Positions 35,389 to 45,894 of a DNA stretch of 64,000 bases are shown here, piece after piece; the stretch's first letter is position 1; each line of letters opens with the position of its first letter. Position numbers and translations under genes: made by a program. The stretch comes from Metallyticus violacea. Its lineage: Eukaryota; Arthropoda; Insecta; Mantodea; Metallyticidae. A model generated the notes under the pieces. It saw only the letters and a list, made by a program, of their open reading frames with translations, did no database searches and was not told the DNA's origin. The stretch lies in assembly GCA_030762175.1 (NCBI GenBank), contig CM060833.1, positions 68,039,001 through 68,103,000 on the forward strand, written 5' to 3'.

Positions 35389-36213
35389 TTAAATATGGGG
35401 GACTTTTGTAACGATGATCTTGCGCACAGGTTGGTAAATGTCCCCATGAGCAAAGAAGAGTATGATCAAGAACTGAACAGTATAATAAATATAGCTATAG
35501 AAAATAGCTTCAAACAAGAAGCGGTATATAAGAAACAGAGCAAGGAACAAAAAGAGAATCAAAGGCATCAGTACACTTATTCCTAACAAAGAAGAAAAGA
35601 GAATGCACAAAAAATTCACATACCATTCAACAGTCTTCTATAAATCCCAGAAGATTTTCAATAAACATTACATTATTTTAGCTCCAAAAAACAGTTACTC
35701 CATAAAAATACATTGAATTCTAAACTAAAAGAGAATGTATCACAAGAGAACAAATCAGGAATATAACAGATGATTTTAATGATTGTGAAAAAAATTTACA
35801 TTGGAAAGAATAAAAGAAACATAAAAACATGAGCAAAGAAACACATTAGGAACATAAATCAAAGACAGGAAAAAAAAAATCAGCGGTAGTTTGGCATTTT
35901 TGGAAGGAACAACATTGTATTAACAGGAATCCCAAACTACTTAAAAATATTACAGGGAAAACAGAACTTACAGTCTGGGAAAACATTTATATATGGAAGA
36001 ACAAAAATCACGTTTTCAACTTTGAAATCCTGCCAAGTGACATCTTAATACAGAATTCATCCAACCATCACCAGAGACAACCAAACCACCACGAAGAACA
36101 AGGCCAGCAGTCGATCTGGAACTGATGATGGGAGCGATTAGTTCCAGAAACTTAGATTTCCTTATTTAAATATTAGTGATGTGTTACAAATTCGGCTTAA
36201 TCATTTTAAATTC
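35389..36213 (+). mobile_element. Penelope-like element insertion (5'-truncated) in the non-LTR copy
   Basis: Bounded by an exact 12-bp duplication, TAAGAAAATTAT (35377-35388 and 36214-36225), at a point where the 62-kb copy is uninterrupted. It encodes LAHRLVNVPMSKEEYDQELN in an open frame (35395-35586), the region after the RT of Penelope-like proteins, then a shifted GIYQMI...YIGRTKRNIKT-like GIY-YIG endonuclease (about 35755-35830), and ends with a hammerhead-like motif. GIY-YIG plus this RT type defines the class. The 5' portion was never inserted or was lost. Confidence 0.82.
36118..36161 (+). ncRNA. hammerhead ribozyme-like motif with intact CUGAUGA core
   Basis: Helix I is GGAA (36118-36121) with TTCC (36158-36161). 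The core CTGATGA (36122-36128) is perfect. Helix II is TGGGA (129-133) with TTCCA (142-146) over an 8-base loop, followed directly by GAAA (147-150). Helix III begins AC but the bases before the cleavage site read GAU instead of GUH, so this copy is probably inactive. It lies downstream of the GIY-YIG region on the same strand, where Penelope-like elements carry their terminal repeat. Confidence 0.68.
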
Positions 36214-36775
36214 TAAGAAAATTATACCATATAATCCAGATCAGAAATATAGAAATAGTTTTACAATGGGTCCCAAGTAGTGTGGAATTAAATAGGAATG
36301 AAGTTGTTGATACTTTAGCAAAAAGGGAGGCACTATAAAATTAAAACCAGTTTTTGAACTAGAACTTCCTTCTAAATTTAATCTCATAAAAAGATTAATA
36401 ATCAAACAAGAACAACAAAATATCCAACAAAAACTTAAAAGGAAAACCATATGATGATCTAAAGGCTATCAAAATTTTATTGAAATCAAGGAAAATTGGA
36501 ATTGTCCAAATGTAACCACTTGTCGGGCTAGATTACCTGTCAGAACATCTCTTCAGGGTGAAATTCATCAATGACAGCTTTTGCCCAATGTGTAAGGATG
36601 TGAATACTATCCTAAACAAAGAGAATCAACTGAAATGCTGCCAATTTGATAGCAACAAATAAATGAAAATTAATTTGGAAACTCTTTATTGGGAAGAACG
36701 ATAATCAGCATACCCAACCCAGCCCACCAACAGACCAAAGAATGAACGAACTAATGAACGAACCAACCAACCAAT

Positions 36776-37605
36776 CACTTTCCTGTCGGCAGAATCTGAA
36801 GTTGCATTTAAGCTAACCCAATTTTTTTACATTTTCACAAACTGAATGCATCTCTTTGTAACACTTCAGAAAAAAAAATTTTTCTCAAAGTTATCTCTTC
36901 CAGAAAGTCAATAATTGAATTTTTGCTGAGAAACTTCCACAAAACCAGATTCTTTACTTTAAACAGGGTATGCTTGCTAACATAAATGTGCTACATAAAT
37001 CTTCACAATTAAATGAAAATTTAGAAGAATCTGGAACTGGATCACTAATAGTAATTAGAGTTGTTTCTTCATTATGTGAGAAACAGCAGTGATATGCTTA
37101 TTATCAGCAATGTCCTGTGTAACTTGAGACTCCTGTTCAGCCTTTGCTGCTTTCCCATATGACTGGTAGTACATGGCAAATCCATCTGAATTAAAATATC
37201 CTTAAATTCTGCAGCATATTGCTACAAATGAATGATACCTTGTTCCTATTTTTGAATTAGGCATCATTAAAACACACTAAAAGAATATAACTGTGAAAAC
37301 TATCAACTCACAACAACAGAAACTAACTATAATTAAGGGATCTCAACTCAAGTACCATGTTTTGAGAGTAAAAACGGAACTCTGCAATATGAATCACTGA
37401 TCCATGTAAGGCAAAACATAATTCTAATAAAAAAAATTACTCGCATTCGTTAGAGATACTTGGGGCAGTGAATGTTCATAAAACTACATAATTACTGTTA
37501 GATTTATTATTTGAGCTAGATAACATTGCTGTCAGTTACTTGATATGAAACTCTAAGAAGTGTAAGGCAAAGAATACTCTTAATTATTACATTTATATTA
37601 AAGGC
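36776..37605. other. no recognised feature
   Basis: AT-rich sequence without domain or repeat signal, beyond a short AACGAACC-type simple run at its left edge. Confidence 0.35.
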
Positions 37606-37619
37606 ATATTTATGATTGC

Positions 37620-37923
37620 TTGATTTTTTTTTATTTGTTTTATTTAAGGATGCTCTTACATCTCAGGTCATCAGTGTTCCATTCAATTCTGGGCGTGAAA
37701 TGGCCAACAAATTTTGTTCAGAGGCCTCTTTTTTTCAGGTTTAAGGTTCTTTTTTGTGCCTTAAATGTACGACAGAGGACCCATGGCTTTACTTCCCTTC
37801 CGAAGGAAGCCATACCTAGGATTTTTACGCCTGAAAAAAATCCATCGATTCTGGCTGGGTTTGAACCTGCGACCTTGGGTTTAGAAGGCAAATATGGTTA
37901 CCATTACACCACCAGGACCGACT
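37620..37923 (-). repeat. SINE family B, full length with 14-bp target duplication
   Basis: Reverse-strand copy; tail TTTATTTAAGGATGCTC at left, head with TTACCATTACACC (box A) at right. The flank ATATTTATGATTGC is exact on both sides (37606-37619 and 37924-37937). Body substitutions are more frequent than in the 30.8-kb copy. Confidence 0.95.
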
Positions 37924-37937
37924 ATATTTATGATTGC

Positions 37938-38662
37938 AAAAGCAAAAAGTATGGATATTTGATAATGGAAACAGTGTTATTAAAACTATACCTTACAAGG
38001 GATAGCCATTAATATTACCTCAATTTTGGTGTGTTACTTAGGTTTCTATGATAGTTTAAAATTGGGCTTTTGTTGCAAATTATTTAATGAAAATTGGATT
38101 TTTATATGTTTTATGCAACTATTTGAAAAGATTTAATCATTTATATTTTTAAAGAAATATATGTTTTCATCTCATATAAAATTTTAAGCTTAGATTATAT
38201 CTGAAAATTTAAACTCATCTAAGAGTTCCATTTGCAATTCAAATAATATTTATTTACCTAATAATCCAAGCCCTAGTGCTTAAAGGCTGAAAGTTTATAA
38301 GGCATGATTTAGAGCTGCTTCTTAATTGATTGTTAGTGTTTTAAATTCCACAAAACTGATGATTTACTTTGTCTATAAGTGAAATTACTAAAACACTTTC
38401 CAATATAGAACTGATATTTACTTTTCACTTGCATTTTATGTTCGAAATACATGTTAACAGTATCTATAATAATTTTACACTGAATTTTCAAGTTCTAATA
38501 TTTGGCTTTAAGCTTTCTTTGTTGTTTGGTATCTAGACTTTAATATTCCACTAAACAACTAAGAGAGAAATTATATTAAAAAAAATTATATATAATATAA
38601 ATGAAAAATAATGTAACACTATTAACAATGTAATTAAAATAATAATAACTAGAAACGGAAAA
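37938..38662. other. no recognised feature
   Basis: Very AT-rich; nothing recognised. Confidence 0.35.
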
Positions 38663-38706
38663 TACTGCTTGAGTTCCTATATATGTATATAGGAACTCAA
38701 GCAGTA
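38663..38706. repeat. perfect 44-bp palindrome
   Basis: Two 21-base arms, TACTGCTTGAGTTCCTATATA and its exact reverse complement, flank a TG spacer. Perfect symmetry of this length suggests recent origin or maintenance, for example a tiny foldback or repair product beside the adjoining microsatellite. Confidence 0.9.
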
Positions 38707-38708
38707 CT

Positions 38709-38740
<32 letters not shown>

Positions 38741-38745
38741 ATATT

Positions 38746-38776
<31 letters not shown>

Positions 38777-38780
38777 GAGT
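38707..38780. repeat. (CA)n(TA)n microsatellite, duplicated
   Basis: Two successive blocks of CA repeats followed by TA repeats, separated by ATATTCACAC. A reverse GAGTGTGAATATT follows, so the tract can also fold on itself. Confidence 0.9.
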
Positions 38781-39021
38781 GTGAATATTTTATATAATAT
38801 ATACATAAAAATTGAAATGAATGTTCTTTCCATTCCCAGAAAAGAAAATACACCATTCCATTGGAATAAATCAATTTGATCTTGAAATGAAATTGAGAAT
38901 GGCATTTCAAGGACAAGATAAAGTTGCTATCTTATTTTCCCCTAAGAGCACTTCAAATTTAGTCTGAAGGATTTTTTTTTTAATATTTCCCTTATATTCA
39001 AATAGAAACAAAAGCTCCGAA

Positions 39022-39106
39022 ATCTATGTAAAAATAATAACAAATGTTCATGACTATATTCACGTACTATACAAAAAATACCTGAATATATTAACCCTTC
39101 TCTCTC
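39022..39106. repeat. left arm of a long-range inverted repeat
   Basis: Reverse complement reads GGTTAATATATTCAGGTATT, then GTGAATATAGTCATGAA and TTGTTATTATTTTTACAT. It matches 42884-42973 on the plus strand. Homology stops abruptly outside the arms. The two arms frame the R1-clade element and its CT/CA tract. Confidence 0.85.
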
Positions 39107-39133
39107 TCACGCATGCACACACACCAGATCGTA

Positions 39134-41588
39134 GCCCCCATTTTATTTTGACAGTTCTGGATCGAGAGTGTATGAGTTTGGTACATTTCTCGGTTACATA
39201 GACTATGTGCTGATTAAATTTCAGCCTATTGTCAAAAATCACTCCGAGGTATTTTATAGTTTTAACTTGTACTACTTTGCTGTTATTTAAGTAAATGTTT
39301 AACTGTTGGCTTGTGCTGGATTTCCTCCTTGATATTCATGGAATATTATTTTGTTGTTTGTAGCCCAATTTGAGATCTTTAATATTTGTATATTGGCGTA
39401 GTTTTCAATTTCTAGTTTTTTTCCTCCCTTAATCAAAACAACATCATTTGCAAAAGAAATCACCTTTGTGCAATGTTTGTAGCAAAGATTTAATAATGAA
39501 TCATAGTGGATATTCCACAACCCAGGTTCACAACAAGATCCTTGCGGGCATTCTTTGCTCACGGTTCTTTCTATTCCTATATTGCCTGCTGATAGCATGC
39601 TTCTTCTCCCACTAAAATAACTCTTTGTTAATAGGTAAAGGTTCTTGGGACATACAAAATCCTTCAGTGACTTAAGAATACTGGGCCACCAAGCCACATC
39701 AAAAGCACCTTAAACATCCAAGCTAATCATAGCTACATGTTGCATGTTTCTCAAAGCTTCTTCCATAAAGTGTTTCACTGTCATTATTGCATCAGTTGTT
39801 CCGGTTTGCGGAGTGAACCCAAATTGGTTCTTATTTAGCAGGTCATTAGTGTTCAAATAGTGCATTATTCTGTTTATGAGAAATTTTTCAAGCACTTTCC
39901 CGGCAACGTTTAAAAGGCTGATGGGTCTAAATTTGGTGACGTCTGCTTTATTTTCCTGTCCTGATTTCACAATTGGTATGATCTGTGCTCTTTTCTATAA
40001 CTTGGGGAAGCTTCCAGTCTTTAAGCAGTGATTGTATAATACTATCATGAATTTTGGTGTTTGTTTGAATGTTTGTAATAGTATATTACCTGTAATTCCG
40101 TCTTCTCCTGGAGCTTTTTTTGTAATTAATGCCTTCCAGGATACAACACACTTCGTCTTTCGTGAATGGTTTGTCATTCGTTGTTTTAGGTGGTTCCTTT
40201 ATTTCCGCCCTGACTTGTTTGTGGTATTCATTATCTTCCTCCTCGCTATCTTCTTGTATGAAGGTATCAAGCATATGATTGATTGTTTCGGTTATGTCCT
40301 TTGTATGTATACCATCATTTTTCCTAAGCGTTGTCGTATTGTACTGTTCTTAAGCTTCCCTGATGCTAGCTGGTATGCTGCTGTCCAAGGATTCATTGAT
40401 ATAGTTAAGGTGCAGTACTCTTTCCATGATTTAATTTTTTCTTGATGTATTTTTGCTTGGTAATGCTTTTTTATTATCTCATATTGTACTTTTCTCTTCT
40501 GTCGTAGTTCTCCATCATTTTTAGTCCTCTGAAACCTCCTTCTCAAGGCATTGAGTCTTTTTCTCATAATTGTTAATTCATTTGTCCACCAGGGAACCGT
40601 TTTGTTACCATGTGTTTTCGTAGCTGCTTTCCTTAACCCGAATGATTTCCTGCAGGCTGTGGTTACAGCAAGCTGAAATTTGTTGGTTAGATCATCTGTG
40701 TCAGTTTGTCGCCTTGTCATCTTATACAGCTCATCTATCTCCTATGAGTGAATTTGCATGTATGTTGAATTGATGTTTTATCATTACGATGTATTTAACG
40801 TTGTACTTCTCAAAATTATTCTCTTTAATTATGTACCTTATTCTGTAAAAGTTCCTCTTCTCCTCCTTGGAAGTTTGTATCCCTATGGAAAAGGTAATGA
40901 TTCTATGATCTGAGCTGCTTTCTTCTATGGCAATCTCCCAATTGTCAATATGTGGAAAAATATGTTTATTGCCCAATGTCAAGACAATATTGCTAGATCC
41001 TCTGGTGGTTTCGAAGGTAGGTAAGCCATTGTCTTTGTTCAGAATATATATCTGATTTTCTATTATAAATTCCTCTAGGATTCTGCCACTTTCGTTTGTC
41101 ATTCCATTATGCCAAAGCTTCGACCTTGAATTACTGTCCATCGCCATTATAATCTTCTTTCCCTTCGCAAAGTCTAGAATTTTCTTGATTTTATTTAAGT
41201 CTATTTCAATATCATTTGTTATATCCAAATACATGCTCTCTGCAATTATTGTTAGGGTTCCGTGGTTGATTTCCATTGTTACTGTGTCCTCATCTGAGAG
41301 CTGATGAATCATTATGGCTCCCATAGTTCTATTGAAGACTATCATTGCTGCTCTTTTACCCTTCCTCGTTGAATAAACTCTGTAAATTGCTGGTATTCCT
41401 GGTAACTTAATTCCGTAAACATATGGTTCCTGCACAAACACTATAGCCATTTGTATCTGTGATATGACACTCATTAAATTCTGTGTCGCCGCTATTGAGT
41501 GTTGTAAGTTAATTTGTAAGCATCGTATTGGTGGTAATTCTCTTACGTGTCTGTTCCCTTTTGCTCTACTCTTGCTCTTGGAAGCCAT
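39134..41588 (-). pseudogene. R1-clade ORF2: endonuclease and reverse transcriptase, inactivated
   Basis: The frame opens at ATG 41588, directly after the ORF1 stop. The endonuclease (40731-41588) shows LQINLQHS, VFVQEPYV, MAMDSNSRS and SSSDHRIITFSIG, an almost complete AP-endonuclease set. The RT follows in pieces: KKAPGEDGITGN, KFRPISLLNVAGKVLEKFL, QFGFTPQTGTTDAI, a stop inside SLDV-x-GAFD (39710-39712), CPQGSCCEPGLWN, and SFANDVVLI where the catalytic FADD has become FAND. The thumb reads FDNRLKFNQH and ends at WGLRSG. A TAG also stands in place of Trp before KRAQIIPIVKSG. Few lesions, so it is fairly young, but not competent. Confidence 0.88.
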
Positions 41589-41925
41589 TTAGTAGTCAGT
41601 ATTTTGTCTGTATTTCCATAAAACAGCAAGCATGCTAGGGCAGTCTTTATTGATAGATGAGTGATTTTCAGTTATTTTTCCATGATTATTGTATTTATTG
41701 TATGTGGCACAATTTATACATTTGTAGTTTTCTGGAGAGGCGCTGCAATCTTTCATCTTATGTTCTCCTGAACATAAAGGACAAATTTCTTTTTCTGATC
41801 GGCATTCATGATGTCTATGGTTAAAGCAACTGCATCGGTAACATCTAACAGCCGCTATGTAATCTTCTGTATTGCATATTAACCACCCTACTTTGAGTTT
41901 TGTGCATAGAACCTTGGATAGTCGA
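41589..41925 (-). pseudogene. R1-clade ORF1 (gag-like), C-terminal part with zinc knuckles
   Basis: The frame contains LKVGWLICNTEDYIAAVRC, then CCHC-type knuckles: C-x2-C-x4-H-x4-C (CYRCSCFNHRHHEC), CPLCSGEHKMKDC and a third starting CINC with a distal His and Cys. It ends ...NTDY with TAA abutting the ORF2 start. Knuckles bind the element RNA. The upstream part of ORF1 is missing because the copy is truncated at the inversion point. Confidence 0.85.
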
Positions 41926-42459
41926 ATTACATTAGATTTAATTAACAACCACACAAAACATGGTAACCTCTGTGAAAGAATAAGGAAGAAGTTAAAATCA
42001 TTCCAACAAGAACACTGGGAAATACATTTTACTTGGGTTAAAGCACACATCAGCAATGAAGGAAATGAAATAGCAGACCGACTCGCTAAAGAAGCAGAGA
42101 AAAGCAAGAACGTGTCAGTGGATTATCAACTTATCCCAAAATGTGAAGTGAGGAATGAATTAAGAGAAGAAAGTCAGCTACTATGGGAAACAGAGTGGCA
42201 AATGATAACGAACGGAGCGATTACAAAATCCTATTTTCCAACTGTAGCTAAAAGGCTAAAAACCAACATCCTTCTAAGCCCCAATCTTACAGTGATCCTC
42301 TCAGGACACAGGAAATTTGGAGCCTATTTTCATCGCTTCAAAATAGCAGAGAACGCATCATGTGTATGTCAGGAGGGTATACAAACGGTGGAACACATTT
42401 TGTGGGACTGCAAAATTTTGAAGAAAGAGCGAGAAATATTTTGGAAACATGTAGCATAA
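41916..42459 (+). pseudogene. R1-clade RNase H domain and C-terminal finger
   Basis: The sequence reads LDSRITLDLINNH, FTWVKAHISNEGNEIADRLA (the RNase H C-terminal helix) and, near the end, CVCQEGIQTVEHILWDC, the terminal C-x-C-x8-H-x4-C motif usual after RNase H in this clade. It is open to the stop at 42457-42459 but lacks the first RNase H strands and sits in opposite orientation to the RT, so it cannot be expressed as part of ORF2. Confidence 0.85.
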
Positions 42460-42791
42460 GTAACTAGACGATGGACAATAGTGAACTTGTTCTAAAATAT
42501 AATAAACAGTTTAAAACTTTTGTAAACAGTATAAATTTTGACAGTTTTCAAATTAACACAAATTGACTAATAGGATAGAAAATGTGGTGACTGAGAATGA
42601 TAATGTAAAAGCATTCAAATATAACCAATTTAGGCAATCTTCATATATGATTAGGTTAGAATAAGAATGAAACTGTGTTTAAAAATAGTATTAAGGATAA
42701 CATGTAACAATGAAATGATAGCAATGCATGTAGTATTACTAATTATTATAGTAATGGAGCATGCAGTAAATAAAGAAGATTATTAAAAAAA

Positions 42792-42847
42792 ACACATACA
42801 CACACACACACACTCTCTCTCTCTCTCACTCACACACACACACACAG
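42792..42847. repeat. (CA)n(CT)n(CA)n microsatellite
   Basis: Follows the A-run of the R1-clade element directly. A related CTCTCTCTCACGCATGCACA tract sits at the other end (39093-39125), so it may be the target into which the element inserted. Confidence 0.9.
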
Positions 42848-42883
42848 AGGATTAGGCATTTATAGTGTGGTGGCCATTTTCCT

Positions 42884-42973
42884 CTGAAGGATTAATATAT
42901 TCAATTCAGGTATTTATTGTACAGTAGGTGAATATAGTCATGAATATTTGTTATTATTTTTACATTGATTCAT
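42884..42973. repeat. right arm of the long-range inverted repeat
   Basis: Reads GGATTAATATATTCAATTCA, then GTGAATATAGTCATGAATAT and TTGTTATTATTTTTACATTG. Counterpart of 39022-39106. It has an extra ATTCA copy relative to the left arm, so the arms are not identical. Confidence 0.85.
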
Positions 42974-45894
42974 ACATTCATCAGGATATATATGACTGAC
43001 GCAATTTTATATTTTGTTTAACTATCTAGAATTTAGGTAAAGATGTTAGCATATATCTGGGGTGAGGGGTGAGGGGTCACACCTTAAGATATTTGGAGGT
43101 CCCATTGTAGTTTATTTTTAATTTTCCTTAGCACTTTATAAATTTCAAATTTCATTATAGTAGATATTTGAGAAATAAAAGAATGTAGCAGCTGATAAAA
43201 TGATGGTATAGGTACTGTAATGGAAAAATTTTATTTTAGTCCTTCGGGTCAGGTTGGAGCCTAGTCCCCTGGGATTCCAGTAGGCTACTGGCTGATGAAC
43301 CAGGGACTGGGGTCTGATGTAATCAAGGTGGAAATTTTGTACTAGTATAAAATCATCATCGTATTTTGTAATTGCAAGGAGGTACACCTAAAATGGCCTG
43401 GGGCCAGATAGGTGGAGAACCCTTGCAGTTTGTATTTTTCTTAGCACTTTCAATAAATTTCAATATTTACACATCCTTCACGTATGATATGCATATGTAT
43501 ATATAAAGGCTGACCTCTCTGGGAATTCACATAGAAGATATTAAGCAAATATTTAATATTTGAGCCAGAGCAAAAAATGCAATATCTCACTTTCCATAAA
43601 ATCAGATGGTGCACCCCATGGTTATGATAATTTGGCCTTTTTACATATATAGGATATTTAAGTAAAGGAAGGATTTCAGTTTGTAATGTCTGCTGTGCCT
43701 ATGCATTCTAATAAACATATTTTTTTAATTTTTTGCAGCTGATTTGGCATAAAAACAACAGGGACTTTTAGTAATGGAATGAACTACTGAGGGAATGAAA
43801 AGAAAAATCTGCAGTTGATTCTTCTTCTATAGTACAATTTAAAAGAAATTATAACATTTTGAGAATGAGAATTTTGAAAATTTTATGAATGACCTTTATT
43901 CTTATCATAGTTATGGCACCTTATCCTATGGTGAAAGTTCAGGTAATGCCATTAAATTTGGAGTAAAAAAAGGAGGGAGGAGAAAAAAATAGATTACGAA
44001 GACTAGAGTATTAGAAAAAGTTAACAGTTAACAGTTAAAAAAAACTGTTTGCCTACTAAATAAATAAGGTGGGAGAAGGAGCAGGAGGAGGAAGAGTAGA
44101 GCAAGACTATGGGAAAGATTGGGCAGATTCTGGCCTCCCCAAATCATTTTGGATCAATAAAAGCATCATGAAAAGACTGTCTTCTTGAAAACTATTTAAT
44201 ATAATGAAAATATTTTTATTTTCCATATATGTTCTCATATGCAGCAAAAATACCAAAAACAACAGAAAACTTATCTATTTTAGATCAAAACTAGTTTTCT
44301 TTATTTTTTTATTTTCTTTTCCCCAAATTAAAAATAAAGATGTGTCCACCTACTGTTTTTAATGAACCCATTGTGGCAACTTTCTCCTTCTGTTTATATT
44401 AGTTGGGGGCTGCATAAAGTGCAACAGATCAAAGTACACAAAATAATATTGAACAGCACAAGATATCCAAGCTATTATTAAGCATGTGAAATAATTATTC
44501 AGTTGAAATCTGCAGGATGGACTAGCAGTACCTGAATGCTGTTGAATCTGAACAAAGGAGGTAAAAAAAAAGTTGGGAAGACCAGCACCTTTCAAAGGGC
44601 ATAGCATTCAGCTATTAACAACACTATATGCATCTAAAAGACCTGAGCCATGTAGGTGGAGGCTCCTTTATACTTTGTATTTTTCTTGGCATTTCAATAA
44701 CACTATGCATAATTCAAATACTTTTTCTATTACCTTACCTTGGTGAACCCGAGTCCTCAACTCTCTCATTCAAAAATGAATCAGCATCCTACAATAAAAT
44801 AACAACATTGTAATGTTTCAGTTCTATTTGCAGAATTTTAATTTGGTATTTCAGATATATTCATAAAGCCATACTAAATCAGACAGAAGAACCATGATAT
44901 AAAAACTGAAGTACCATTTTTACATTCTACATAGATGAATTAACATAAAACACATAAGAAATAACTACAGATGTCACTATAAAGATGAATGTAAGATATA
45001 TAAGACAATATAACTATGGACAACACTATCAATAAGAACCTCAATTTGATAAAAACAACATAATGAAGAATTTCATATGTTTTTATCGCTATAAAAAACT
45101 GTATATATTTCATAACTTTTTTTTATCTCAAAACCTAAAATATAAATATGTATAGCATTTACCACAGCATATACAAAAGGTTATTTGAGTTAATGACAGG
45201 CAGAGCATGTCAACATACTGGAAGAATTTAGTCATCAAGGCTTGTAACACATGTTCAGGTAGCAGCTTGTAGTTAGATTCCAGGTAGAGAAACTGTTGGC
45301 TAACTTGTTGAAAAGTTATGAGAGACAAGATCTCTCAATGACAAGAAACCTGTCCAGAACTGCCATGTTATTATGGAAGAAAAGTTAGATGAAATATGGG
45401 ATATTCCTATGCAGAAGCCTGCAATGAATTATTGCTGAAGGACATAATTTTTAACATCTCTTTTAACACAGGATAGTGCTTATTATTATCATTTTAAAAT
45501 ATTTTCAGTAAAATTATAAATACTAAAATAAAAGCATTAACTTGATGCTTGGCAACTTTTATCTTCTTCAGTAAGCAACCATGCTCAAGCGGTCCATTAC
45601 TCAAATAGCCTCACTGTATTACTACGAGTAATGAATGAATCTGCCTGTCAAAAAATGTGAAATATTAGTATTAGGGACATGCTAAAAATTTTTAGCAGTA
45701 TTCAAGCAGTAATTTCTAGGTCAACGGAACTGCATGTATTTGAAAGACAAATGTTTTTTGGACTTGGAACCATTGTGTCACACTTACCCTTTCATTTGTG
45801 CAAGTATAAGGATAATAAAAAAATATGCAGTTGAGTAAGGTGTAGAGCAAGATGTAGCTATCATGCTATGATATAATCTACTATGATTATGAAA
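42974..45894. other. unassigned stretch with local repeats
   Basis: No coding signal. It holds three direct copies of a roughly 50-75 base block (near 43088-43155, 43404-43470 and 44646-44710; shared GTGGAG...TTTGTATTTTTCTT-GCA) and a compact double palindrome at 43263-43308. Confidence 0.45.

Larger units (their letters stand above)
35019..36775 (+). mobile_element. 5'-truncated non-LTR retrotransposon (same family as 58.6-62.7 kb), interrupted
   Basis: Segments 35019-35388 and 36214-36775 align one after the other with 61770-62720: shared TACACCAATTGA, AATCT-GATACAATGGTCT, ATACACCTTTGGGACAGTAT, GGCCATTAGAGCAGCTTTA, CAGAACATCTCTTCAGG. They cover the RNase H region and the 3' end. The 825-bp interruption is a Penelope-like insertion. 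Frames are broken. Confidence 0.85.
39126..42791 (+). mobile_element. R1-clade non-LTR retrotransposon with inverted 5' segment
   Basis: The right part (about 41916-42791) is plus-oriented RNase H, 3' untranslated region and an A-run. The left part (about 39126-41915) is minus-oriented and holds the end of ORF1, the endonuclease and the RT up to the thumb (WGLRSG). This is the layout expected of twin priming during target-primed insertion: inverted upstream segment joined to a normal 3' segment, with element sequence missing at the junction. CT/CA tracts lie at both ends (39093-39125 and 42792-42847) and may represent the duplicated target. Confidence 0.8.

Noticed and set aside
38677..38916. 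Two minus-strand frames of 65-79 codons
   Set aside because: They translate the CA/TA microsatellite (YIYI and VCVC repeats).
40032..40445. 137-codon plus-strand frame
   Set aside because: It is the antisense shadow of the R1-clade ORF2 linker and RT.
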